NCBI GenBank assembly: GCA_025128025.1
Contig: JAHLYR010000008.1
Span: forward strand, 1-64,000
Reading direction: 5' to 3'
DNA from: Synechococcus sp. CS-1330
Lineage (GTDB): Bacteria > Cyanobacteriota > Cyanobacteriia > PCC-6307 > Cyanobiaceae
DNA: 64,000 nt
Under the pieces are notes generated by a model that searched no databases, was not told the DNA's origin, and saw only the letters and a list, made by a program, of their open reading frames with translations. This document shows, in pieces, positions 16,396 to 25,840 of the stretch. A program made the translations under genes and the position numbers. Every line of letters starts with the position of its first letter. Position 1 is the stretch's first letter.

Positions 16396-17480
16396 GGCCG
16401 CTCCTGCAGGGCTTTAAGAATCCCAGCGCTCAGAGCTAAGGCCATGCGACGCCGGAAATTGGCATCAGCAAGGCGCCTGGAATCGATTTCTCCGGTGAGA
16501 AAGCCCATCTCAACAAGGGCAGAGGGCATCACCGTGCGGCGGATCACGAAAAAGCGCCCGGTGCGAACACCGCGATCTGGACTGCCAGGGGAAATGGCCA
16601 CCATCTGCTCCTGCAACGCCACAGCAAGGCGACGGGAGGGGGATCCCGCACCCTCAAAGAAAAAAGTCTCGATACCGTTCACATCGGGACGGGCCATGCT
16701 CAAGGCATTGGCATGCACGCTCACAAACAGATCGGCGCCACTGCTATTGGCCAGGGCTACCCGGGGAGGCAGGTCAACGTCCACCTCTGAGGTGCGTGTC
16801 ATCAACACCTGGACGCCGCGGGCCTGCAATAGCCGGGCCATTTGCAGACAAACATCAAGCACTACGTCGGTTTCCCGAAGGCCACCAATGCCAACTGCTC
16901 CCGGATCGGGGCCCCCATGGCCAGGGTCGATCACCACCTTGAAGCGGCCCCGGGGAACCACCGGCAAGCCATCGGCGGAAAGGGGCGTAGCTGCGGTGGG
17001 GAAGAAGGTCTGCTGATCGGCGCCAAAGCGGGCGACAGCATCGAGGTCTCCCTCGCCGATGCCAAGCCCAGCTTGGTTGCCAAGGCCCGGCAACTCCATG
17101 CGCCAGCGGTCGCGGGATGTGCCCACCAGGCGCAGGCCAGAGGGATCGAGCTGGGTACCCGGCGCAAATTCCAGCACCAGGCGGGTTGTGAAGCCATCTG
17201 GACGGCCAATCCGCACCTCGCGCAAGGCACCACTGCCACGCACGGTGCGTGTACGCGATGGGGCACCGGGCAGGTCTACCCAGACCCGGGGGCCCCTAAA
17301 GCCAGTACCAGCTTCAAAAAAAGCCTGGGGGCGTACATCGATGCTTGTACGCAACTCCAGCTGACCACTGCGGGAAACGCGCCAGGCCGCCAGGGAAGAA
17401 GCCCAGGCCGGTAGATCGGCCATCAGCAAAGCAAACGCTGCCAGGGCAGCAGTCCAGCGGAATCTGACGAACCAGGGCAT
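16392..17480 (-). CDS. N-acetylmuramoyl-L-alanine amidase with AMIN domain
   Basis: A 362-residue exported cell-wall hydrolase of the AmiC type. It begins with a signal peptide (WTAALAAFALLMADLPAWA), then a beta-rich AMIN targeting domain to about residue 130, then Amidase_3 starting VVIDPGHGGPDPGAVG near 180. Zinc ligands include that His, the Glu of LRETDVVLDV and the His of FVSVHANA; the distal Glu is in ALVEMGFLTG. It cleaves the lactyl-amide bond to the stem peptide during cell separation. It sits between the nitrilase and murI. Confidence 0.92.
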   Translation of the reverse strand: MPWFVRFRWTAALAAFALLMADLPAWASSLAAWRVSRSGQLELRTSIDVRPQAFFEAGTGFRGPRVWVDLPGAPSRTRTVRGSGALREVRIGRPDGFTTRLVLEFAPGTQLDPSGLRLVGTSRDRWRMELPGLGNQAGLGIGEGDLDAVARFGADQQTFFPTAATPLSADGLPVVPRGRFKVVIDPGHGGPDPGAVGIGGLRETDVVLDVCLQMARLLQARGVQVLMTRTSEVDVDLPPRVALANSSGADLFVSVHANALSMARPDVNGIETFFFEGAGSPSRRLAVALQEQMVAISPGSPDRGVRTGRFFVIRRTVMPSALVEMGFLTGEIDSRRLADANFRRRMALALSAGILKALQERP

Positions 17481-17488
17481 CGGGACAG

Positions 17489-18307
17489 TCAGAACAGGGC
17501 CGGCCGGCGGTGCTTCAGGCTGGGCATCTGGGCCCGCACCCTCTGGGCATGACCCGGATCGATCGGGGCAATGGCAGCGCTGACACTCACGCCGGCATCT
17601 GCCAGCACGGTGCCCCAGGGGTCGATCACCAAGGCATGGCCGTGGCTCTGCCTGCGTCCGTAGTGCTGGCCCGTCTGGGCGGGGGCGACCACATAGGCAG
17701 TGTTTTCAATCGCCCGGGCCTGCAGCAGCACCTGCCAGTGGTCCTTGCCGGTAAAAGCGGTAAAGGCTGCAGGCACAAACAAAACATCCGCCCCTGCCTG
17801 GGCCAGGTGGCGATAAAGCTCAGGGAAGCGAACGTCGTAGCAAATCGACAGGCCAATCCTGCCAAGACCGGGCACATCAACTACCGGGGGCAGTTGGTCT
17901 CCGGGCTGCACCGTGGCTGATTCCCGATAGGTGTTGCCGTCGGGTAAGTCGACATCGAAAAGGTGGATTTTGTCGTAGCGAGCCAGGAGCTGGCCCTCCG
18001 TTCCTACTAACTCAGCCCGGTTGAAGGTCTGACCCGGTCCAGCTGGGACGGGGAAGCCCCCACCTAACAAGGTCACTTGATAGCGACGAGCCATCGTGAC
18101 AAGGAAGCTGCTGCAGCGCTCAGCCAAAGATGGGGCCAACTCAAGGCGCTGCTCGTCCTCCCCCATGAAGGCGAAGTTTTCGGGTAGCCCGACCAACTCA
18201 GCGCCGCGACGGGCGGCAAGTTCGATCTGCTCTTCCGCTGAAGCGAAATTCACATCCGCATCCGGCGTGCTTGTGAGTTGCACAGCTGCCGCCAGAAAAC
18301 TGCCCAC
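17489..18307 (-). CDS. Carbon-nitrogen hydrolase (Nit/nitrilase superfamily)
   Basis: About 272 residues with the full Glu-Lys-Cys triad: Glu in VGLPENFAFMG, Lys in RYDKIHLFDVDLP and the nucleophile Cys in GLSICYDVRFPELYR near residue 154. The pattern fits the Nit1/Nit2 branch, which includes omega-amidases and deaminated-glutathione amidases; the exact substrate is uncertain. The start is ambiguous: GTG at 18307 or TTG at 18319, which would add four residues. The gene is first in the amidase-murI-sds unit, 8 bases before the amidase start. Confidence 0.85.
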   Translation of the reverse strand: MGSFLAAAVQLTSTPDADVNFASAEEQIELAARRGAELVGLPENFAFMGEDEQRLELAPSLAERCSSFLVTMARRYQVTLLGGGFPVPAGPGQTFNRAELVGTEGQLLARYDKIHLFDVDLPDGNTYRESATVQPGDQLPPVVDVPGLGRIGLSICYDVRFPELYRHLAQAGADVLFVPAAFTAFTGKDHWQVLLQARAIENTAYVVAPAQTGQHYGRRQSHGHALVIDPWGTVLADAGVSVSAAIAPIDPGHAQRVRAQMPSLKHRRPALF

Positions 18308-18372
18308 CGACTGCCCCAATTAATCCGCCAAACTTTAAGGGAAGTGCCAAGGGGCGTTCCGCGCTGCTGTGA

Positions 18373-19128
18373 TCAGCTGGCCTTAAGCACCCCTGGCTCT
18401 GCCTGGAAGGGCACGATCTCCAGACTGTCAACAGAGGCACAGCATGCGAAGTCGGCGTCATGGTTGCCAATGCCCATCAAACGTTGGCCATGGCTGGCGG
18501 CGCGCAGGCACCCTTCGGTGTCCTGGGCCCACTGGTGCCAAACCGCCAGGGCCACATACATTTCATCGTTGGCGATGCGGGCCGGCCTCTGGCTGGCAGT
18601 GCCAATGGCAAGCAAGGCATCGGCCACGGCCCCGGCAGCAAGGCTGTCTTCCAGGGAGTAATCCCCTTCCCAACCACTTCCCACGATCCAAACCGTCTCA
18701 CATTGCTTCTCCCAAAGGCTTGTTGCCACGGCGGTGCGATTCGGAAGGCAAGCGGTCAGAAGCAATGGCACGGCTTTCACCGCTGCCAAGGAGCGGGTGC
18801 CGTTGGTGGTGCTCATGAAAATCCGCTTGCCTGAAACCAGCTCCGGAGTGATCGCAACCGGTGAATTGCCTAGGTCATAGCCATCGATGCGTTTCCCCCC
18901 CCGCTCCCCTGCCCGCAAACGGGACTCCGCAGGCCAGGCACTGGCCGCTGCTTCGAGTTTGGAGAGATCCGCAAAAGCCTCGACGGCCTCCGCACCTCTC
19001 TCCAGGGAAAAGGCAATGGTGGTTGTGGCACGCAGCACGTCGATCACGACGGCGGCATCGGGGCCTCCCTCGCTAGGAGGCAGCACCGCGGGAACCGTTT
19101 CTGAAGTCGCGAAATAAGAGATTTGCAC
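18373..19128 (-). CDS. comB: 2-phosphosulfolactate phosphatase (ComB family)
   Basis: A 251-residue ComB-family protein. Characteristic segments are [48 protein letters not shown] and [19 protein letters not shown]. In methanogens ComB dephosphorylates 2-phosphosulfolactate for coenzyme M. Cyanobacteria do not make coenzyme M as far as is known, so its role here (perhaps sulfolactate metabolism) is open. I chose GTG at 19128 (MQISYF, the usual family start) over GTG at 19167, which would leave only 12 bases to the divergent ubiD. Confidence 0.85.
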   Translation of the reverse strand: MQISYFATSETVPAVLPPSEGGPDAAVVIDVLRATTTIAFSLERGAEAVEAFADLSKLEAAASAWPAESRLRAGERGGKRIDGYDLGNSPVAITPELVSGKRIFMSTTNGTRSLAAVKAVPLLLTACLPNRTAVATSLWEKQCETVWIVGSGWEGDYSLEDSLAAGAVADALLAIGTASQRPARIANDEMYVALAVWHQWAQDTEGCLRAASHGQRLMGIGNHDADFACCASVDSLEIVPFQAEPGVLKAS

Positions 19129-19179
19129 CGGCACTGCCAAGGGAGGGTGCGCCACAGTAGGAACCACCGGTCAAACCTG

Positions 19180-20757
19180 ATGGCAGCTACGGCGCCCACC
19201 CTGCGCAGCCGCCGTGATCTACGCGGCTTTATTGCGCTCTTGGAATCCCGCGGCGCCCTGCGCCGGATCACCGCCCCGGTGGATCCAGACCTGGAGTTGG
19301 CAGCGATTGCGGACCGGGTGCTGGCAGCTGGCGGCCCGGCCCTGTTGTTTGAAAATGTGATCGGCTCCACGATGCCGGTGGCCGTGAATCTGCTGGGCAC
19401 CCAGGAGCGGGTGCTGTGGAGCATGGGCATGGAGCAGCCAGAGGAGCTGGAACGGCTCGGCGAGCGCCTAGCCCTGCTGCAGCAACCCCGCCCCCCCAAG
19501 GGGGTGCGGGAGGCGGTGCGCTTTGGCTCGGTGCTGCTGGATGTGCTCAAGGCCCGGCCCGATCTCGACCTCACCCCTCCCTGCCACCAGCAGGTGTTTA
19601 AGGGCGAGGCAGTGAACCTTGATGCCCTGCCCCTGCTGCGGCCCTGGCCCGGCGACGGCGGCCGGATCATCACCCTTGGCCTGGTGATCACCAAGGATCC
19701 AGAAACTGGCACACCCAATGTGGGCGTGTACCGGCTGCAACAACAGTCGGCGAACTCAATGACCGTGCACTGGCTGAGCGTGCGCGGTGGCGCCCGCCAC
19801 CTGCGCAAGGCGGCGGCGATGGGCAAAAAGCTTGAAATCGCCATCGCCATCGGCGTGCATCCGCTGCTGGTGATGGCGGCCGCCACGCCGATCCCGGTGC
19901 AGTTGAGCGAGTGGCTGTTTGCTGGCATCTACGCCGGCGAGGGCGTGCGGCTCGCTAAGTGCAAAACGGTGAATTTGGAGGTGCCAAGCCACAGTGAGGT
20001 GGTGCTGGAAGGCACGATCACCCCAGGCTCAGAACTGGCTGACGGACCATTTGGCGACCACATGGGCTTCTACGGCGGCGTCGAAGATTCGCCCCTCGTC
20101 CAGATCCAATGCATCACCCAGCGGCGTGATCCGGTGTACTTCACAACCTTCAGTGGCCGGCCCCCCAAGGAAGACGCCATGATGGCTATCGCCCTAAACC
20201 GGATCTACACGCCAATCCTGCGCCAGCAGATCCCTGAAATCGTCGATTTCTTTCTGCCGATGGAGGGGCTCAGCTACAAACTGGCAGTAATTGCCATCGA
20301 TAAGGCCTATCCAGGCCAAGCCAAGCGGGCGGCGATGGCCTTCTGGAGTGCCTTGCCCCAGTTCACCTACACCAAATTTGTGGTGGTAGTGGACAAAAGC
20401 ATCAACATCCGCGACCCGCGCCAAGTGATCTGGGCGATCAGTGCCCAAGTGGATCCGCAGCGGGATTTATTTGTGCTCGAAGACACCCCCTTTGACAGCC
20501 TCGATTTCGCCAGCGAGCGCCTGGGCTTGGGCGGCAGGCTGGCGATTGATGCCACCACCAAGATCGGTCCAGAGAAGCGCCACCCCTGGGGAGAACCCCT
20601 AAGCCGGCCTGCCGAGCTGGAGTCCAGGCTCGATGCCCGCTGGGCCGAGCTTGGCTTGGCAGATATCGGCAAAGACGAACCAGATCCGGCCCTATTTGGC
20701 TACACCCTGGAGCACGTGCTGGAGCGGCTGGCGGGGCGGGCAACAGCTAAGGCGTGA
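19180..20757 (+). CDS. ubiD: UbiD-family decarboxylase (plastoquinone pathway candidate)
   Basis: A 525-residue UbiD decarboxylase, which uses prenylated FMN. Conserved parts include the substrate/cofactor region GTPNVGVYRLQ, the ligand segment LAKCKTVNLEVPSHSEVVLEG, GPFGDHMGFYGG, VYFTTFSGRPPKED and EDTPFDSLDFAS. In cyanobacteria the homologue is thought to decarboxylate the prenylated 4-hydroxybenzoate intermediate of plastoquinone synthesis. The start is ATG at 19180 (MAATAPTL). The UbiX flavin prenyltransferase is not in the window. An Rrf2-type regulator overlaps its stop by one base. Confidence 0.92.
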   Translation: MAATAPTLRSRRDLRGFIALLESRGALRRITAPVDPDLELAAIADRVLAAGGPALLFENVIGSTMPVAVNLLGTQERVLWSMGMEQPEELERLGERLALLQQPRPPKGVREAVRFGSVLLDVLKARPDLDLTPPCHQQVFKGEAVNLDALPLLRPWPGDGGRIITLGLVITKDPETGTPNVGVYRLQQQSANSMTVHWLSVRGGARHLRKAAAMGKKLEIAIAIGVHPLLVMAAATPIPVQLSEWLFAGIYAGEGVRLAKCKTVNLEVPSHSEVVLEGTITPGSELADGPFGDHMGFYGGVEDSPLVQIQCITQRRDPVYFTTFSGRPPKEDAMMAIALNRIYTPILRQQIPEIVDFFLPMEGLSYKLAVIAIDKAYPGQAKRAAMAFWSALPQFTYTKFVVVVDKSINIRDPRQVIWAISAQVDPQRDLFVLEDTPFDSLDFASERLGLGGRLAIDATTKIGPEKRHPWGEPLSRPAELESRLDARWAELGLADIGKDEPDPALFGYTLEHVLERLAGRATAKA

Positions 20758-21206
20758 TGCTTTCTCGCCAGGCCAGCCATGCTCTCAAGGCCCTATTGGA
20801 GCTGGCAGCCAAGCCCTTGGAGTGGCAGTCAACCCACGCGCTGGCCACGGCCCAACACCTACCCGAACCCATGCTGGAGCAGCTGCTGCTGCGCCTACGC
20901 CGAGCCGGGTTGCTGGATGCGAGGCGGGGTCGGGTGGGCGGCTACCGACTCACCAGGCCTGCGCGGGACATATCAATGGATCAGATTTTGACAGGCCTTG
21001 GCGAAGCTTTGAGAAACAATCCGAATCGGTCCGAACCGTTGGAGCCCGCCAGCTCTCCAGCCGATCAAGTGACCTATGCATTGCAGCTACGGCTAGAGCG
21101 GGTTCGGCAGAAGGCGCTGGCGGAACTCAGTCTCGAAGACCTGCTGTTCGACCTGCGCAGCGCCGTGGCCGGATCTGATGGCGAGGTTGGGGTGATGCTT
21201 GGTTGA
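20757..21206 (+). CDS. Rrf2-family winged-helix regulator lacking cysteines
   Basis: A 149-residue protein. The N-terminal winged helix reads LSRQASHALKALLELA, then LATAQHLPEPMLEQLLLRLRRAGLL and DARRGRVGGYRLTR, as in Rrf2/IscR/NsrR. The later half has a dimerisation-type helix. There is no cysteine at all, so the Fe-S cluster used by IscR and NsrR for sensing cannot form, and any signal must be sensed differently. The ATG at 20757 overlaps the ubiD stop (TGATG), so the two genes are coupled. Confidence 0.85.
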   Translation: MLSRQASHALKALLELAAKPLEWQSTHALATAQHLPEPMLEQLLLRLRRAGLLDARRGRVGGYRLTRPARDISMDQILTGLGEALRNNPNRSEPLEPASSPADQVTYALQLRLERVRQKALAELSLEDLLFDLRSAVAGSDGEVGVMLG

Positions 21207-21265
21207 GCCATGGGCCTCCCCCCGCGGCGTGATCCATAGGATCGGGCCACTGCCGTCAGAGCTTC

Positions 21266-22600
21266 GTGGCCCATTTCGCCGCTAATCCTGCCCCACTCCG
21301 CCTGACTGGTGGCGGCACCCTGGCGGGAACCGTGCAGGTGCCCGGGGATAAATCAATCTCCCACCGGGCCCTTTTGTTTGGGGCTATCGCCGAGGGAGAA
21401 ACCCGCATCGAGGGCTTGCTACCAGCGGAGGACCCGCTCAGTACAGCCGCCTGCCTGCGGGCCATGGGCGTTGAGGTATCGCCGATTCAGGCCGGCCAGC
21501 CAGTGACCGTGCAAGGCGCCGGCCTCGATGGCTTCCAAGAACCTGGCGATGTGCTCGATTGCGGCAACTCGGGCACCACAATGCGGCTGATGCTGGGGCT
21601 GCTGGCAGGCCGGGTTGGCCGCCACTTCGTGCTCACTGGTGATGGCTCCCTACGGGGCAGGCCGATGCGGCGGGTCGGAGCCCCCCTGGCCCAAATGGGT
21701 GCCCAGATCAATGGCCGCGGGGAAGGCAACTTCGCACCTCTAGCAGTGCAGGGCCAGCCGCTGCGCGGCACAACTATTCACACCCCAGTGGCCTCAGCCC
21801 AGGTGAAGAGCGCCATCCTGCTTGCCGCCCTCACCGCTGACGGGCCCACCACCGTGATCGAGCCAGCCCAGAGCCGCGACCACAGCGAGCGAATGCTGCG
21901 GGCCTTCGGCGCCGAGTTGTCTGTGGGCGGTGCGGGCAACACGGTGGTGACCCTGACCCCGGGGCAAACGCTCAAAGGTCAAGCAGTGGTAGTGCCAGGT
22001 GACATCAGCTCCGCCGCCTTCTGGCTGGTGGCCGGTGCGATCACCCCAGGCGCTGAGATCACAGTGCAGAACGTGGGGCTCAACCCCAGCCGCACCGGCA
22101 TCCTTGAAGTGCTGGAGCAGATGGGCGCTCATATAAGCGTGCTCAACCGCCGGGATGTGGCCGGAGAGCCGGTGGGCGACCTGCGGGTTTGCCACGGCCC
22201 GCTGCAAGCCTTTGAAATCAGTGGCGACCTGATCCCCCGGCTCGTTGATGAGATCCCAGTGCTAGCCGTAGCCGCCTGCTGCGCCGACGGCATCAGCCGC
22301 ATTCGTGACGCCGAGGAGCTGCGGGTCAAGGAAACCGACCGCCTGGCGGTAATGGCACGGCAGCTCGGTGCGATGGGCGGCCGCATCGAGGAATTCGCAG
22401 ACGGCATGACTATCAGCGGCTGCACCGAGCTGCACGGCGCAGAGGTTGACAGTGAGACCGACCACCGGGTGGCCATGAGCCTGGCGGTAGCGGCCGGCAT
22501 CGCCCAGGGCGACACCCTGCTGCACCGGCCGGAAGCGGCAGCAGTCTCCTATCCGGGTTTCTGGGACGACCTAGCCCGCCTTAAGCAGCAGGCAAACTGA
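21266..22600 (+). CDS. aroA: 3-phosphoshikimate 1-carboxyvinyltransferase (EPSP synthase)
   Basis: AroA makes EPSP in the shikimate pathway. The 444-residue protein shows [18 protein letters not shown] near residue 25, [30 protein letters not shown], the late RVKETDRLA near 353 and [19 protein letters not shown] near 204 and SAQVK are motifs associated with class II (glyphosate-insensitive type) enzymes. The start is GTG at 21266, and no ATG occurs upstream in frame. glmU follows 22 bases later on the same strand. Confidence 0.95.
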   Translation: MAHFAANPAPLRLTGGGTLAGTVQVPGDKSISHRALLFGAIAEGETRIEGLLPAEDPLSTAACLRAMGVEVSPIQAGQPVTVQGAGLDGFQEPGDVLDCGNSGTTMRLMLGLLAGRVGRHFVLTGDGSLRGRPMRRVGAPLAQMGAQINGRGEGNFAPLAVQGQPLRGTTIHTPVASAQVKSAILLAALTADGPTTVIEPAQSRDHSERMLRAFGAELSVGGAGNTVVTLTPGQTLKGQAVVVPGDISSAAFWLVAGAITPGAEITVQNVGLNPSRTGILEVLEQMGAHISVLNRRDVAGEPVGDLRVCHGPLQAFEISGDLIPRLVDEIPVLAVAACCADGISRIRDAEELRVKETDRLAVMARQLGAMGGRIEEFADGMTISGCTELHGAEVDSETDHRVAMSLAVAAGIAQGDTLLHRPEAAAVSYPGFWDDLARLKQQAN

Positions 22601-22622
22601 TAGGTAGTCCACGCAGAAACCC

Positions 22623-23996
22623 ATGCTCGCCGTCGCCGTATTGGCCGCAGGGAAGGGCACCCGCATGAAGAGCGCCCTGCCCAAGGTGCTCCAGCCCCTA
22701 GCCGGTGCCACCTTGGTGGAGCGGGTACTGGCCAGCTTCGAGCAGCTTGAGCCAGAGCGGCGCCTGCTGATCGTTGGCCACCAGGCCGAGCGGGTGGAGC
22801 AGCAGCTGCAGGGCCTAAGCGGCCTGGAATTCGTGCTGCAGCAACCCCAGAACGGCACTGGCCACGCCGTGCAGCAGCTGCTCGAACCACTAAAAAACTT
22901 CAGCGGCGATCTGCTTGTGCTCAATGGCGACGTGCCGTTGCTACGCCCCGAAACCCTTGCGGCCCTGCTGGAGCAACACCGCAGCAGTGGCGCTGCCGTG
23001 ACCATGCTGACAGCCAGGCTGGCCGATCCCAGTGGCTACGGGCGAGTGTTTGCCGATGCCAACGGCTCCGTTAGCGCAATCGTGGAGCATCGCGACTGCA
23101 ACGACCAACAGCGTCTCAACGACCTCACCAACGCCGGTATCTACTGCTTCAACTGGGCCAAGTTGGCGGAGGTGCTGCCCAAGCTCACCACCGACAACGA
23201 CCAAGGCGAGCTCTACCTCACCGACACGGTGGCCCTGCTAAGGCCGGCCATGCACCGAGAGGTGGCTGATGCTGACGAAATCGCCGGTATCAACGACCGG
23301 ATTCAGCTCAGCCAATGCGAGACGGCACTGCAGGAACGCCTAAAGCGCCACTGGATGGCTGAGGGTGTCAGCTTTGTAGACCCAGCTAGCTGCACCCTTA
23401 GCGAGGGCTGCCGCTTTGGCCAGGATGTTGTGGTTGAACCCCAATGCCACTTCCGCGGCAGCAGCTCCATCGGCGATGGCTGCCGCATCGGGCCCGGCTG
23501 CTTGATCGAAGACAGCAATTTGGGAGCAGGTGTGACCGTGCTCTATTCAGTGCTGCGCCAGGTGCAGGTGGGTGAGCACTGCGCCATTGGCCCCTTCGCC
23601 CAGCTACGCCCCGGCACCTCTTTGGCGGAGCACTGTCACGTCGGCAATTTTGTAGAAGTGAAAAACAGCAGTCTTGCCAATGGCGTGAAAGTAAACCATC
23701 TCAGCTATATCGGTGACGCAGATCTTGGTGCTGGCGTCAACGTGGGTGCAGGCACAATCACCGCCAACTACGACGGCGTGCGCAAGCACCGCACTGTGGT
23801 GGGCGCCGGCAGCAAAACCGGGGCAAATTCTGTGCTGGTGGCACCACTGACCCTGGGCGAAAACGTCACCGTTGGAGCCGGCTCGACGATCACCAAGGAC
23901 GTGCCGGCCGGGTCGCTCGCCTTGGGCCGTGCTCGCCAGCTCGTCAAGGAAAACTGGTCCACCCAGTTAAACCAGCCAAGCCCTCCAGCCCCATAG
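22623..23996 (+). CDS. glmU: Bifunctional GlcNAc-1-P uridyltransferase / GlcN-1-P acetyltransferase
   Basis: GlmU makes UDP-GlcNAc for peptidoglycan and lipopolysaccharide. The N-terminal pyrophosphorylase carries [18 protein letters not shown] (residues 6-23), [10 protein letters not shown] and LNGDVPLL. The C-terminal part, from about residue 250, is a left-handed beta-helix of hexapeptide repeats ending in the acetyltransferase residues around [20 protein letters not shown] and [11 protein letters not shown]. Length (457) is normal and both active sites are present. The ATG start is at 22623. Confidence 0.96.
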   Translation: MLAVAVLAAGKGTRMKSALPKVLQPLAGATLVERVLASFEQLEPERRLLIVGHQAERVEQQLQGLSGLEFVLQQPQNGTGHAVQQLLEPLKNFSGDLLVLNGDVPLLRPETLAALLEQHRSSGAAVTMLTARLADPSGYGRVFADANGSVSAIVEHRDCNDQQRLNDLTNAGIYCFNWAKLAEVLPKLTTDNDQGELYLTDTVALLRPAMHREVADADEIAGINDRIQLSQCETALQERLKRHWMAEGVSFVDPASCTLSEGCRFGQDVVVEPQCHFRGSSSIGDGCRIGPGCLIEDSNLGAGVTVLYSVLRQVQVGEHCAIGPFAQLRPGTSLAEHCHVGNFVEVKNSSLANGVKVNHLSYIGDADLGAGVNVGAGTITANYDGVRKHRTVVGAGSKTGANSVLVAPLTLGENVTVGAGSTITKDVPAGSLALGRARQLVKENWSTQLNQPSPPAP

Positions 23997-24021
23997 GCTG
24001 CGCCAATCCTCCCCAGCTTTT

Positions 24022-24282
24022 ATGAATCGAGACAGGCGTCCTACAGCTTCACCAGATGCAGCTTCACCAGATAAAGAGGGCTTTCTCTACGAGCCGGTGG
24101 AACGGTTTGGCGAGAGCATGACCAGCCCCAAACCCTGGAACAAGGCTGCCCTTGCCGGGGTGGAACTATTAAACGGTCGGGTGGCCATGCTTGGCTTTGC
24201 CGCGGCAATAGCCGGCGAGCTTCTCACCGGCAAGGGCATGGTGGGCCAGCTGGCTGCCATGTTGCATTGGTATTTGGGCTGA
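24022..24282 (+). CDS. hli: High-light-inducible protein (single-helix CAB/ELIP domain)
   Basis: An 86-residue thylakoid protein. A polar 45-residue N-terminus is followed by one helix with the chlorophyll-binding signature ELLNGRVAMLGFAAAI (ExxNGRxAMxGF). Family members bind chlorophyll and carotenoid, quench excess energy and help photosystem II assembly and chlorophyll recycling. Only 25 bases separate it from glmU, so no room for a long stress promoter is seen directly upstream; it may be read from within or before glmU. Downstream, 24318-24331 holds a small hairpin without a T tract. Confidence 0.9.
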   Translation: MNRDRRPTASPDAASPDKEGFLYEPVERFGESMTSPKPWNKAALAGVELLNGRVAMLGFAAAIAGELLTGKGMVGQLAAMLHWYLG

Positions 24283-24417
24283 AAGCAGAAAGGCCCCGAG
24301 TGAACCACCACCCAGGACCTTCGCCCGAAGGCACAACATCGTGAAATGCTGCTCCGCAGCCATCATGGCCGATCGCGCCGAGCCCGGAGAGCCCTTTGCC
24401 GAACCCGGCATGGCCGA

Positions 24418-25812
24418 TCAGAGAAGCGGGATCAAGCGCTCCAGAGCAACACCCCGACTGGCCTTGAGCAGAAGCACATCTCCAGGCTGCAGCCATTGCT
24501 GCAATTGCTCGGCCGCGGCCTCCGGGCAATCCACCTGCTTTAAACGCGATAGGCCAGTGGCCGCTGCAACCATGGCTGCCCCTTCCTCGCCCTGGTCCAC
24601 GATCACCAGCCCATCAAGGTTTAGTTGCCTGGCCCGCTCGGCCACGCTGCGGTGCAGAGCGACGCTCTGCCCGCCCAGCTCGAGCATCGTGCCTAGCACC
24701 GCGAAGCGGCGGCCAGGCTGCTGGGCCAGCAGCTCTAAGGCGGCAAGCACCGCCTCCGGTGAGGCGTTGTAGGTCTCGTCAAGTATCAGCACGCCATTTT
24801 GCTGCAAACGGCGGCTGCGTCCTCCGGGCAGATCCACATGCAGGGGCCGCCAACGCTCAGGCTCAAGGCCGAGCTCACGAGCTACCGCCATGGCAAGCAT
24901 CAGGTTGCGGGCGTGATGCAGTCCCTCGAGCGGCATAGGCAGGGCCACTCCGGCCAACTCCAAAATCGCCCCCTGGCAATCAAGGCTGCCCAGCAGATCT
25001 GCGGCCGCTTCATGGCCTTCTCCCTGCAGGGCAACCCTCACTACCCGGCCAGACCACACCCTGGCCAGGGCGCGGTCCAGCAGAGGATCACCAGCCGGGA
25101 TCACCACCAAGCCATCGGGCCCCAAACCAGCCACGATTTCGCACTTAGCCGTGGCGATTGCCTCACGACTGCCAAGCCGGCCAATGTGGGCTGTGCCGAT
25201 GTTGGTAATCACTGCCACATCGGGGCTGGCGCAGCGACTCAGCCGTTCGATCTCACCGAGGCCCCGCATGCCCATTTCCACAACCAAGGCCGCCTGATCA
25301 GGGGCTGCGCCAAGCAAGGTCAGGGGGACGCCAACGTCGTTGTTTTCGTTGCCGCTGGAGGCCCAGATCGGCCCAAGCGGAGCAAGGGCACTGCGGATAA
25401 GTTCCCGCGTGGTGGTCTTGCCGGCGGAACCGGTCACCGCCACCACTGGCGCCGCAAGCTGCAGGCGCCAGAGACCCGCCAGTTCCTGGTAGGCCTGCAG
25501 GGTGTCCGGCACCAGCCAGAGGGGAACGTGAGCTGCGGCGGCAGCAGCCAACACACTGGCCTGGGAGGCTGGCGCAAGGTGGCCCGCCTGGGCTAGTAGA
25601 GCGGCGGCACCTGCCTCGAGGGCACCGGCAAGGAAGCCATGGCCATCGAAGCGCTCGCCAATCAGCGGCAGAAAAAGGTCGCCGCCGCGCAGCTGGCGGC
25701 TATCGGTGCAGATGGCCTGGGGGGGAAGCTTCAGCGCCGCCTGATCCACCACCAAGGGGCCGGTGGCGGGTGGACCCCAAAGCTCCTGCAACTGGGCTAA
25801 ACGCAGACTCAT
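24418..25812 (-). CDS. murF: UDP-N-acetylmuramoyl-tripeptide--D-alanyl-D-alanine ligase
   Basis: MurF adds D-Ala-D-Ala to the muramyl peptide, the last cytoplasmic peptide step. The 464-residue protein has the N-terminal substrate domain (CTDSRQLRGGDLFLPLIGERFDGH), the ATP P-loop TGSAGKTTTRELI near residue 126, NNDVGVPLTLLG, and the C-terminal ligase part beginning DETYNASPEAVLAAL. The start is ATG at 25812 (MSLRLAQLQ); the upstream extension to 25893 lacks support. The 135 bases between hli and the murF stop hold nothing recognisable. Confidence 0.95.
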   Translation of the reverse strand: MSLRLAQLQELWGPPATGPLVVDQAALKLPPQAICTDSRQLRGGDLFLPLIGERFDGHGFLAGALEAGAAALLAQAGHLAPASQASVLAAAAAAHVPLWLVPDTLQAYQELAGLWRLQLAAPVVAVTGSAGKTTTRELIRSALAPLGPIWASSGNENNDVGVPLTLLGAAPDQAALVVEMGMRGLGEIERLSRCASPDVAVITNIGTAHIGRLGSREAIATAKCEIVAGLGPDGLVVIPAGDPLLDRALARVWSGRVVRVALQGEGHEAAADLLGSLDCQGAILELAGVALPMPLEGLHHARNLMLAMAVARELGLEPERWRPLHVDLPGGRSRRLQQNGVLILDETYNASPEAVLAALELLAQQPGRRFAVLGTMLELGGQSVALHRSVAERARQLNLDGLVIVDQGEEGAAMVAAATGLSRLKQVDCPEAAAEQLQQWLQPGDVLLLKASRGVALERLIPLL

Positions 25813-25840
25813 CGTCGGCTGTCGGGGGCGATGCCGAGGA

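Noticed and set aside
16210-17016. 268-residue plus-strand frame opposite the amidase and murI
   Set aside because: Arg/Ser-rich antisense translation overlapping two genes with clear catalytic motifs.
19044-19928. 294-residue minus-strand frame across the comB/ubiD starts
   Set aside because: Ser/Arg-rich translation typical of a shadow frame, overlapping two well-supported genes.
24318-24331. Hairpin CCTTCG/CGAAGG after hli as terminator
   Set aside because: Two-base loop and no T tract on either side.
24799-25596. 265-residue plus-strand frame opposite murF
   Set aside because: Antisense to a complete MurF with intact ATP motif; no domain recognised in the translation.
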